Below are positions 11,577 to 21,679 of a DNA stretch of 64,000 bases, piece by piece. Positions within the stretch are counted from its first letter, which is position 1. Each line of letters starts with the position of its first letter. A model generated the notes under the pieces. That model was not told where the DNA came from, did no database searches, and worked only from the letters and a program-made list of their open reading frames with translations. Both the position numbers and the translations under genes were made by a program. The DNA is from Fagopyrum homotropicum (taxonomy: Eukaryota > Streptophyta > Magnoliopsida > Caryophyllales > Polygonaceae): positions 85,556,560 to 85,620,559 of the forward strand of contig BSWB01000002.1 in NCBI GenBank assembly GCA_033239125.1. Reading direction: 5' to 3'.

Positions 11577-11810
11577 AAAAGCTTCAAAGAAGGAGACCTT
11601 GTTCTTCTCTTCAATTCTAGACTTCGACTCTTTCCCGGTAAGCTTGAATCTCGTTGGACATGACCTTATGTTATTAAACACGTTTTTCCCCATGGTGCAG
11701 CTGAAGTATGGGGTGAGAAGTGCGGAATTTTCAAAGTAAATGGCCAATGACTCAAGAAGTACTCTCCGGAACTCCAAACTGAGGAAGTTGCACCGATTCT
11801 CCTCACTTAA
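11577..11810 (+). pseudogene. Athila integrase C-terminus with two nonsense codons
   Basis: Frame from 11577 reads FKEGDLVLLFNSRLRLFPG, then a tract ending VFPHGAAEVWGEK and FKVNG, then a tail ending in LLT and TAA at 11808. This is the C-terminal domain of Athila-type integrase, which binds DNA non-specifically during insertion. TGA codons at 11661-11663 and 11748-11750 interrupt it; the second stands where the family has arginine, consistent with CGA to TGA. The DDE core and everything upstream are missing. The usual non-coding post-integrase block follows at 11847-11872. Confidence 0.8.
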
Positions 11811-12012
11811 GCATAAAGGATTGGTCTAGCTACGGACCTAAAACAAAGCGCTACTTGGGAGGCAACCCAAGGTAATGCATTCTTGTTTTTCTTAGATTAG
11901 ATTAGTGTAGTTTGTTTTTGTTTGTTTTTCGTCGATGTCTTCCGGTATGTCTTGTGTCTTTGGATGTCAAGGTTTAGAAACGACCAAAAGAAGTGAAGAA
12001 AGCCAAAGGAAC

Positions 12013-14321
12013 AACGACCTTAGAAGTGGCTATCATCAGATTCGAATGAAGGAGGGCGACAAATGGAAGACAGCATTCAAGACTAAGTTTGGGCTCTATG
12101 AGTGGCTTGTTATGCCATTCGGTTTGACTAATGCGCCCAGCACATTCATGCACCTCATGAACCATGTTTTGAGGAAGTTCATAGGGAAGTTTGTCGTTGT
12201 CTACTTCGACGACATACTCATCTATAGCAGGTCCGCAGAGGAGCATGCGGATCATCTCCGTCAGGTTGTTTCTACTCTTAGACTTGAACACTTATATGCT
12301 AATATGAAGAAGTGTGATTTCTACACAAATGAAGTGTGATTTCTACACACTCAAGGGCTGCGAGTAGATGAGGAGAATATCAAAGCTATTTGAGATTGGC
12401 CAACCCCGACGTCTCTTGGTGATGTGCGCAGCTTTCATGGATTGGCTAGCTTTTATAGGCGATTTGTGAGAGACTTCAGTACCATAGCCGCCCCTCTAAC
12501 TGAGATCACCAAGAAGAATATACCATTTGTGTGGGGAGAGGCCCAAGAGAGAGCTTTCGAAAAGCTCAAGTGGATGTTGACCAACGCCCCATTGCTTGTT
12601 CTCCCGGACTTCACTAGGCCATTTGAGGTGGAGTGTGATGCTTCGGGTATAGGAATTGGTGGAGTACTTATGCAAGAGGGCAAACCCATCGCCTTCTTTA
12701 GTGAGAAATTAAAAGGTCCAACTCTGAACTATTCTACTTATGATAAGGAGCTCTATGCATTGTTTAGAGTGCTTAGGACTTGGCAACATTATCTTTGGCC
12801 TAGAGAGTTTATATTGCATACTGATCATGAATCATTAAAACACTTTAGTAGCCAAGATAAACTTGATAGAAGGCATGGTAGGTGGATGGAGTTCACTGAA
12901 ACATTTCCTTATGTGATTAAGTACAAGAATGGAAAATATAATGTAGTAGCTGATGCACTTTCTAGGAGACATGTTTTGCTAACTACATTGGATGCTAGAG
13001 TTCCTGGCTTTGTTTACATTAAGGATTTATATGCAAATGATGATGATTTTAGAGAGATTTATAAAGCTTGTATGGAAAAAGGGGCTGTAGATAAGTTTTA
13101 CTTGTTTGATGGCTTCTTGTTTAGAGTTGATAAAGTATGCATTCTAAAGTGTTCTCTTAGGCTATTACTTGTGGATGAATCCCATAGGGGAGGTTTGATG
13201 GGTCACTTTGGTAGAGATAAGACATATCATATGCTGCATACTCTTTTTTATTGGTCACACATGCTTAGGGATGTGGAGAATTTTGTGAAAAGATGCTTAG
13301 AATACTTGAAAGCAAAGTCTAGAGTCATGCCCCATGGTTTGTCCCTTTACCTATTCCCGCAGCTCCTTGGGAAGACATTAGTATGGACTTTATTTTGGGA
13401 TTACCTAGGACTAAAAGGGGAAGAGACTCTATTTTTGTGGTGTTAGACAGGTTCTCTAAGATGGCACACTTCATAGCTTTTCACAAAACGGATGATGCCA
13501 CTAATGTTGCAAACCTCTTCTTTAGAGAAGTAGTTAGGCTACATGGAGTTCCTAGAACCATTGTTAGTGATCAGGATGCGAAATTTGTTAGTTACTTTTG
13601 GAAGACTTTATGGGGTAAGCTAGGTACTAAGTTGTTGTTCTCTACCGCTAGCCACCCTCAAACTGATGGCCAAACCAAAGTAACTAATAGGACTTTAGGG
13701 ACACTTTTAAGGGCTGTAATTAAGAAAAATTTGAAAGAGTGGGAGGAAGTGTTACCACATGTTGAGTTTGCATATAACAGGACCATCCATTCTTCCACTA
13801 ACATGACCCCTTTTAAGTGTGTGTATGGTTTGAATCCCTTAACCCCTTTTGATCTTATGCCGTTACCTTCAAAGGAGCGAGTAGATTTCAATGCAGGTAA
13901 ACAGGTTGAGTACATTAGGGGATTACATGAAAAGACACGGCTGTGCTTGGAGGAGAAAGCAGCTCGGACCGTAGCTAAGGCAAACAAGGGACGGAGGAAG
14001 TTGTTGTTTGAGCCCGGAGATCTCGTGTGGTTACATCTTAGGAAGGGGCGCTTCCAAGAGCTGCGAAAGTCCAAGCTATCACCTAGGGGTACCGGTCCTT
14101 TCAAGGTGCTTCACAAAGCCGGTGACAACGCTTATGTATTGGATCTTCCGGAGGAATTCGGGGTCAGTCCGACCTTCAATGTTAGAGATCTCAGTCCGTT
14201 CCCACCTATGGATGTAGAGCTTGAAGATTCGTGGACGAATCCTTCCCAAGAGAGGAGGAATGATGAGGAACCATCCGAGCTAGCATCTCCGGAGTATGAG
14301 GGAGCTATCACACGTTCCTGA
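12013..14321 (+). pseudogene. chromovirus pol (RT, RNase H, integrase), CRM-C
   Basis: RT starts mid-domain at NDLRSGYHQIR and keeps VVYFDDILIYS. At 12310-12345 a deletion removed the conserved IFLGF block and left a direct repeat of GTGTGATTTCTACACA. A TGA stands at 12391-12393 where the family has arginine before DWP. RNase H (12600-12990) has ECDASGIGIGG, YDKELYAL, TDHESL and ADALSRR. A frameshift near 13340 separates the zinc-binding region from the integrase core (13383 on). The core has MDFILGLP and VSDQDAKF, but TDGQTK in place of the usual TDGQTE: the third catalytic residue is changed from Glu to Lys. The C-terminus runs on into the LTR and ends at 14321, again a TGA in an arginine position. 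No chromodomain is visible. Confidence 0.85.
14248..14260 (+). other. polypurine tract, CRM-C
   Basis: AAGAGAGGAGGAA immediately before TGATGAGG of the LTR. CRM-A (AAGAAGGGGAGAA) and CRM-B (AAGAAGGAGTGGA) have equivalent tracts. As in those elements, it lies inside the integrase frame. Confidence 0.75.
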
Positions 14322-15104
14322 GCTAAGAAGATTGAGCATGAGACCGAGGGCTTACTGATTTTATTGGCTACAAGTGTTCATAACGAGGCTTGGCTCCTAA
14401 GTAAGCAAGAGAGCAACAACGCCAAAGCACAGGATTCGGCCAGCCCCGCACATGACGCCGATGTTCCTCACCACGCCTTCAGCACCGTTCCATGCCTCTC
14501 ATTGAGGAATGAGGCTTTTTAAGGCCTGCTTAGTGATTGTGTGTTTTAAGTAGCCCATTGGGCTTCATTTCCAGATTTTTATTATGTCTTTTGTTTAAGA
14601 GCTGAAACTATTTAAAGGCTCTTTTCATTACTTTTTAGGCAGATTATGTTTGGTGAAAAACACTTGTTTTCAGATTTCATCTTCAATCAAAGGCGAGTTT
14701 TGATTGAAGAGTTATTATGATCAGATTTGGCTTAGTTGTTTCGCATGTGTCATTTGCTCTTGGGTTCTTGGTGTTCGTGAGATTCCATAAGCATCCTCCT
14801 CGTGTTGTCGATATCCTAAGTTGACCGTGTGGGGTTGTAAGGGGCTGAGTTCGTTGCATCGTTCTTGGTGGTTCTTGATCCCGAGATCAAGGGTTTCCAC
14901 GTCGTTTGTGTCGGGTTCATCCACATCGTACTTTTCCTTTAATTTCCGTACCTTCGTTTTTAGTTTAGCGTCTTCTTTGTTCCTTTTGTTCGCAGGTCAC
15001 ACAGCACACAAAAAACCCTAGTCGGATGCCTTGATGTTGTCGTTCTGCGTCGTTTCCTCCTTCCGTCGTCTAGATCGAGCCAACGTCGGGTCATCCCTGT
15101 ATCA
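14261..15104 (+). repeat. 3' LTR of CRM-C (844 bp)
   Basis: Begins TGATGAGGAACC and ends CCTGTATCA, the same termini (TGATG... / ...GTATCA) as the LTRs of CRM-A and CRM-B read in element sense. The integrase frame overlaps its first 60 bases. Its 5' partner is absent. Confidence 0.7.
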
Positions 15105-16239
15105 CAATCTCTTTCCTATTATTGCACTTATGTACTCTACATTGCACCTTATGACTTGGTTTGTAATAACTATTGCGTTATCGTTTCCACTATGACAATT
15201 GCATTGCATGCTTTTCTTAAAATTTTTTTGATTTTTTCAAAAATTTTTGTTCTTCTTATGATGGAAATGACCTCTATGATGATGATTGTGATGTGGAAAG
15301 GGCAAAAGATAACTTAGCTATGTTGAGATTTTAATGGTGGCATGTATGGATTTGATTATCTTGTTTGAATGCATATATGATTTATATGATGTTGATGCTT
15401 TGATAAGAGAATGAAATAATGATTAAAGCTATATCATAAGTTCTTATGCATCATGTTGGAATGACCAAGGCAATTCGCCTCTTTTTGTTTACATCTTGTT
15501 CATGCTAGTTCCTCAATGAAAATTTTGACCTCCTTTTGACCATTCGGGAATTAGGATAAGTGGTTATGTAAGGCATGTTTGATGTGGGAGGGCCATTATA
15601 AAAGTGTTAAGTGAAAGTTTAGCAAAAATAGGTTTGGGGACGTTGAACATGAGGATGAGTAACTCGGCACCATCCGGGAATTAGGATAAGTCCGAATGAA
15701 CGACAAGTTCTAACGGGATATGTTATGTGCATCAAGGGTTTGAGGCATCTCGAAAATTGAGAATCGCCGATCTCCTAGGCTTTGGTTTTTGTGCACCACT
15801 GTCCATACTCTCAAAAAGTAAAGTAAAAAAAGAAAAGAAATTTTACATGCAAAGCATGTGTTGGTGAAGTTGTGTTATTAGTGCTCTTGTTGTGTTGTTC
15901 CTCTTTCCCGGATTAGCACCACATTACCTTAAAGATTTCTCACTCTTAACACGTTTCTTTAGCCTCTTTTTGATTGGAAGACCTTTGTGCACGTGTTTAA
16001 GACTTCATGGCTTAGATTTGTTTGATTTTTTATTATCTCTACATGTTAATCAAAAATGATGATTTGTCCATGATACGGTTATTATTGATGCATAATTTGT
16101 CTTCCTATGCCTTGAAACATTACTTTGAGGGTGATCCAAAAGAAGAAGCACATTTCAAAAGGTTTTTGAATTTTTTGCATCATATAATCCATGACATCGT
16201 ATGTTCTAGATTTGAACCTTGCTTGGGGACAAACAAGAG
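15105..16239 (+). other. non-coding 3' region of ATH-1
   Basis: AT-rich DNA that aligns by eye with 42546-43559 of ATH-2: shared blocks include GGAAATGA, a TTTGGGGACGTTGA word, GAGTAACTCGGCACCAT and CTTTCCCGGATT. No convincing ORF; the env-like gene of some Athila elements is not recognisable here. Confidence 0.6.
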
Positions 16240-16256
16240 GCAAGTATAGGGTATTT
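16240..16256 (+). other. polypurine tract region of ATH-1
   Basis: GCAAGTATAGGGTATTT directly before TGATGACATG, preceded by the lineage word CTTGGGGACAAACAAGAGG. ATH-2 has the same arrangement at 50928-50962. Confidence 0.65.
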
Positions 16257-17423
16257 TGATGACATGAATTATATGCCATTATAATCATGCATATTGTGAA
16301 TGTTTTACCTCATTTTCCCTTACATTCAAAGAGATTGGTGTGTCTTTAAGCTTTATTTCATGTATATTTCGAAAATAGAGGTCTACACAAGTTTTGATTG
16401 AATTGTAGGAGAAAACGATGGATTTGGAAGCAATAATGGAACAAGGAGTAGCTAAGGTCAATAAGGAAGCATAAGGGACCTTTGAGGAGTCATGAGGAAC
16501 AAGGAAAGTGCGTGAAAGAGTCACACAAAGAAGGTGGAAAACAAGCCAAAAGACGAGCACTTTCTGTTGTGGAAAATCGAGTGATTTATCTCTTAACTCG
16601 AACGATTTTCCTGTAGAAAAATCGGTCGATTTTTTCTTGTAACCATCTAAAAATATAACGTTCGAAAGCCCAAAGCGTTTGGGCCGGGGGAGAGATATGT
16701 CTTGCAGCCCATTAGGAATTTGGGTTATGTTGAAACCCTAGGAGACGAAACGAGTACGTCGCACAGATCGGATTTGACGGCATACGATAGAGGATTGGAG
16801 ATTCTTGGAGAGAAAGGATTTGTGGAAGGAAGAGAGAGTTCAAGATTCAAGAAAGTTGTGAAATCTTTGATTATTGTTCGTTATTGTAATTTGTGAACAC
16901 ATTCTATTGAGGATTTTGAGAGATTTTATTGAAGCTTTGAAAGATTGATTACAGATTTTGGAGATTTATCAAATTTATGCGAAGTTTGGTTTTTATTTGG
17001 TTTTCTTTATTTAATCATGATTTTGATTTAAATCTAAAAATGATTGGCTAAAGATCTTGTGATTCTGGGAAGAATAGTTGATGATTGAGGCATAGATGAT
17101 GATAGACTGAACTCATAACCATTTGGACCCTGAGAGTTGAGATTTAACCTTTACGATAGCGGAAAATCAGATTGTTCTTAAGAAAAACGACCGATTTTCT
17201 CTTAGAACAACACGATTTTTATGTGTGACGTTCCTTAATGTTTTATCCTTTGACCAAAGTTAAATCTTGCCTAAATCCTAACCTTGCCTAATCTTTTTAA
17301 CCCTTATCCAAGTGTAAGAAGAGACTTCATCATTGATTCTTTGCTTGGTAACCAAAGTTTGCAAGATTCGGGTAATAGAGAGACTCAACATCCTCTATTA
17401 AGGTTTGAATGTACTTTCACCTT
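16257..17423 (+). repeat. 3' LTR of ATH-1, left part
   Basis: Starts TGATGACATGAATTATATG. Positions 16572-16632 and 17161-17220 contain the AATCG/CGATT keyword cluster described among the findings. The LTR is cut at 17423 by CRM-A and resumes at 32871. The joined order matches the LTR of ATH-2 at 53760-54902. Confidence 0.7.
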
Positions 17424-18180
17424 TGATACGGGGATTAGCCCGTTTAACGATCTAGACGAACAACCTGGAAACAATGGAATGAAACTTAGATATGGAGGAA
17501 TGATAAGCACGAAAATATAAAGATAGATGGTTAAGAAGAACCGAATAGAACTATGGAAGAACCCTTGAATAATGAATTCAAGAGCCAATCCAAAAGACTA
17601 ATCAACCCTGCTTCTACAACTTGACACAATCAATATGGAGATTGAAAGCACCAAGAGGATGCTTATAAACAACTTGCAACACTAATCCCTAAGGAGATTA
17701 ACTTAGACAAGAAGAGTTAAGCCAAAATCACAATCATAAAGCTCTCCAACAGGCTGGAAATCGCCAATCTGCAACAACAGCACAAAAACTGTTTTTAACG
17801 TGTATATTCTGGATATCCCCCTGACCTAGCACGCCTAATAACATACATATATAGTGTTTAATATGTTAATGAACTGAAATGATTAACTAAAGGCCCATCA
17901 AGACATAAGTTTGGGCTTTTATTCTAAAAAGACTTAAAAACACTTAAAACAACCAAATAAGCTTATTCAGCCAATTTGGAACATTTCAGCCTTATGTAGA
18001 ACCCTTAGGAGTGCAGCTTGTTCCTTGGTGGACCATGATCATCATCAAGGCTCGTTGGCTCATGGAAGGTGAGTTAGGTGGTTCATGGTTCATGGTTAGA
18101 AGCAATGCATCCATCTCAGCTTGTAGTTTAGCTTGAGCCCTTGTAAGGGACCTTGACTTAGCTTAGATGATCCTTCATCA
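17424..18180 (-). repeat. 3' LTR of CRM-A (757 bp)
   Basis: Plus strand TGATACGGGG...CCTTCATCA, so in element sense it starts TGATGAAGG and ends CCGTATCA. The polypurine tract AAGAAGGGGAGAA (minus strand) lies at 18181-18193. The end of the integrase frame enters this LTR. Confidence 0.85.
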
Positions 18181-20497
18181 TTCTCCCCTTCTTGAAATGG
18201 ATTCGACCCCGAATCACCATGATCATAGCTCGACGGTGGAAATGGACTCAAGTCACGCACATTGAATGTAGGATCGCATGCGTAATCATCCGGCAACTCC
18301 AAAACATAAGCATTATCCCCCACCTTGTGTAAGAACTTGAAAGGTCCATTTCCTCTTGGAGAGAGCTTGGATTTCCTCAACTGTTGAAACCTCTCCTTCG
18401 TTAAGTGCAACCACACGAGATCACCAGGCTCGAATGTGATCTTCTTGCGTCCGTGGTTAGCTTTCGTAGCATTGTACTTGCCCTTCTCCTCAAGATTCTG
18501 GCATGTCCTCTCATGCAACTCATGAATGTGTTCAACCTGCGTTTTAGCACTGAAATCTACTCGCTCCTTCTTAGGCAACAGTGTAAGATCAAACGGGGTT
18601 AGTGGATTAAACCCATACACACACTCAAAAGGAGAAATGGAAGTTGAAGAATGCACAACCCTATTATAAGCAAATTCGACATGAGGTAAGGCATCTTTCC
18701 CATTCCTTAAGACTCTTCTTAATAACAGTCCTTAACAAAGTAGTTAGTGTCCTATTAGTTACCTCAGTTTGGCCATCAGTTTGAGGGTGACTAGAAGTAG
18801 AAAACAATAGCTTAGTTCCTAGCTTTCCCCAAAGAGTTTTCCAAAAGTAACTTAGAAATTTAACATCCCTATCACTAACTATACTCCTCGAAACTCCATG
18901 CAACCTAACTACTTCCCTAAAGAACAAGTTGGCTACATTGGTGGCATCATCAGTCTTATGGCAAGCTATATAGTGAGCCATCTTAGAGAATCGATCTACA
19001 ACCACAAATATCGAGTCTCTGCCCCTCTTAGTCCTAGGCAATCCCACAATAAAGTCCATACAAATATCCTCCCAAGGGGCTGTAGGGATTGGCAAAGGCG
19101 TGTACAAACCATGGGGTTTCACTTTGGATTTGGCTCTAACGCAATCTAAATATCTCTTAACATCATGTTCTACATCCCTAAGCGTATGAGGCCAAAAGAA
19201 GTGTGAAGTAAGCATAGCATAAGTCTTATCTCTCCCAAAATGTCCCATTAATCCTCCTTTATGGGCTTCATCAACTAATAACATCCGAAGAGAACACCTA
19301 GGGATACAAACCTTATCAGCCTTAAACAAGAAACCATCAAACAAGTAGAACTTATCTAGAGCACCCTTAGCCACACATATCTTGTAGGTTTCACCAAAAT
19401 CAGCATCATCAACATATAATTCCTTAATATACACAAAACCTAGCACTTTAGAATCAAGGGTGGTCAACAAAGAGTGTCTCCTAGATAATGCATCAGCAAC
19501 TACATTGTCCTTTCCCTTTTTATACTTGATAGCATAAGGAAAAGTCTCAATGAACTCCATCCAACTACCATGTCGCCTATCTAGTTTATCTTGACTCCTA
19601 AAGTGTTTTAAAGATTCATGATCAGAATGCAAGATAAACTCTCTAGGCCACAAGTAGTGTTATCATGTCTTAAGTACTCTAAACAAAGCATATAACTCCT
19701 TATCATAAGTAGAATAGTTAAGACATGCTCCTTTGAGTTTCTCACCGAAAGAAAGCAATAGGTTTACCTTCTTGCATAAGAACACCTCCAATTCCAATTC
19801 CGGATGCATCACACTCCACTTCAAATGGCTTGTTGAAATCTGGAAGAGTTGCATGAGTGAGAACCTCCTTAAGCTTGTTGAATGCATGGTCCTGCGCACT
19901 ACCCCACACAAATGGCGTGTTCTTCTTGCATATTTCCGTCAATAGGGCTGCAATGGTGCTAAAATCACGCACAAAACGCCTATAGAAGCTAGCAAGACCA
20001 TGAAAACTCCTAACATTGCCAACAGAGCTCGGAATAGGCCAATCTCGAACGGCCTTGATCTTCTCTTCATCCACTTGTAAACCGTCTATGTTCACTACAA
20101 ACCCAAGAAAAATAACTTCATTAGTGCAAAAGTCACATTTCTTAAGATTGGCATACAAGTGTTCATCTCTAAGAGTAGAAACAACTTCCCTTAGATGTCT
20201 TTCATGCTCCTCTAGTGATTTGCTGTAAATAAGAATGTTATCAAAGTAAACAATAACAAATTTACCTATAAACTTTCTCAAAACATGGTTCATTAATCTC
20301 ATGAAAGTAGAAGGAGCATTAGTAAGTCCAAATGGCATAACAAGCCACTCATATAAACCAAACTTGGTTTTAAAAGCAGTTTTCCACTCATCCCCTTCCT
20401 TCACCCTAATCTGATGGTATCCACTCCTACGATCAATTTTACTACACATAGTGGAACCATGAAGCTCATCTAACATATCATCAAGGCGTGGGATAGG
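18096..20497 (-). pseudogene. CRM-A pol, downstream part: RT, RNase H, integrase
   Basis: Continues the frame cut by CRM-B. RT (20476 to 19990) has DRRSGYHQIR, MPFGLTNAPSTF and VIVYFDNIL: the second Asp of the catalytic YxDD is Asn. RNase H follows with ECDASGIGIGG and TDHESL, broken by a stop or frameshift near 19660. Integrase (19350 to 18664) shows the HHCC-like finger, MDFIVGLP, VSDRDVKF and TDGQTEVTNR, so the D-D-E set is complete. A second break near 18660 precedes the C-terminal domain (GDLVWLHL, LSPRGNGPF, NVRDLSPFPP), which reads into the LTR. The product would copy and insert the element; the breaks and the YxDD change make it inactive. Confidence 0.85.
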
Positions 20498-20502
20498 GTG
20501 GC

Positions 20503-21679
20503 TGATACGGTGTTAATCCGTGATTGAGTCGATCTAGGCACAATGATCTCGAATCCGGTTGAATGAGGCGATTTCAGAATGCGGAATGGAACATAGGTGA
20601 TGAATGGCGCAGGAAAGGTGAGAGAAGAACCAAAGAGAGAGTCAATGAAGGAACCAAGGCTGAAGAGCCAAAACCCCAATCGTGACTGCCCTAGACCCGT
20701 CTTCAATACAACTTTACACTAGCTCCGGCTGGACTAGCACAAAGAGGGACTCGTGAAGGCTCGAAGCACCAATCCGAAGGCGGTTTGACACAAACAAGCT
20801 CAGCCAAGCAACAACAGCAATGCCAACAAAAAACTCTCTTGTTCTTTGATTGATTTTGTGAATGATTACAAATGCAATTCTAAGCAATGGAAAATAACGT
20901 AACTAATCTGCAGCTAAAGAGGCTATCTATATAGACTCTTTTATCTAGACAAAATAAAGAAAAGAGAATTAAAACATTAGTGGGAAGGTGGTAATAAGAG
21001 AGCTTCCTCTAATGTAGCTAACAACCTAACAAACACTAATTCAGCTTAAAAATAGGCTGATTTATTCAAACTAATCCTAGGAGTGTGCTGAGTGTGCTGG
21101 ACGTTTTTTTAAGAGCAAATTGGGCTATCCGAATGGGCTGAATTGTTCAACAGATCCATGAGTGATTTGGCTGTGTTTTAAGAGCCCAAATGATGATCCG
21201 AATGAGCTGACTTGTTACTCTCTTGGGCCTCCTGGAACGTGATCAGCTTGCTATCCTCTTGGGCTGCATTGGACATGAGCAACAACCTACCCTCTTGGAC
21301 TGCCTTGGACGTGTTTGCTTGCCTCCCCTCTTGGGCTGCTTTGGACGTGATCAACAGCTCCTTCTCTTGGACTGCTTTGGACGTAATCAACAGCTTCTTC
21401 TCTTGGGCTGCATTAGACGTGAACAACAACCTCCCCTCTTGGCTTCTTTGGACGTGATCAACAGCCTCCTCTTAGACTGCTTTGTACGTGAACAACATCT
21501 CCTCCCTTTGCTTGCTTGCTCCTGCATTCATCAAAAGATTAACACATGAGGTATGGCAATTAAATGGTTCACGCATTGTGCCAAGCAATAGCACTTCCCT
21601 CGACATAGCTTCTTGGATCTCCTTAGCTCTTGCTCTAGTAATGGGACCTTGATAGCTTCCATGTGATGGTCCTACATCA
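20503..21679 (-). repeat. 3' LTR of CRM-B (1,177 bp)
   Basis: Plus strand TGATACGGTG...CCTACATCA. It contains a tandem array of a 36-bp unit (about 21218-21492) and the last 69 codons of the pol frame. The polypurine tract lies at 21680-21692 (minus strand AAGAAGGAGTGGA). Confidence 0.9.
21218..21492. repeat. 36-bp tandem repeat in CRM-B 3' LTR
   Basis: About eight imperfect units beginning CTCTTGGGCTGCTTTGGACG and followed by TGATCAACAGC-like text. The unit length is 12 codons, so the minus-strand reading frame stays open through most of the array and repeats a SKAVQEKELLIT-like peptide. The 5' LTR has the same array at 27680-27957. Confidence 0.85.

Larger units (their letters stand above)
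11990..15104 (+). mobile_element. CRM/Reina-like chromovirus CRM-C, 5'-truncated
   Basis: Contains part of RT, RNase H, integrase, a polypurine tract and a 3' LTR; the 5' LTR, gag, protease and the front of RT are gone. The 3' LTR ends CCTGTATCA and is followed by ATH-1 sequence homologous to 42546 onward of ATH-2, which fixes the right edge. The left edge is a junction around 11975-12010 with no LTR, so a deletion removed both the 5' half and flanking ATH-1 DNA. Confidence 0.75.

Noticed and set aside
17419..17423. ACCTT/TTGGT as a target duplication immediately flanking the 757-bp CRM-A LTRs
   Set aside because: The two pentamers do not match; ACCTT matches only when the 29-bp terminal extension is counted as part of the element.
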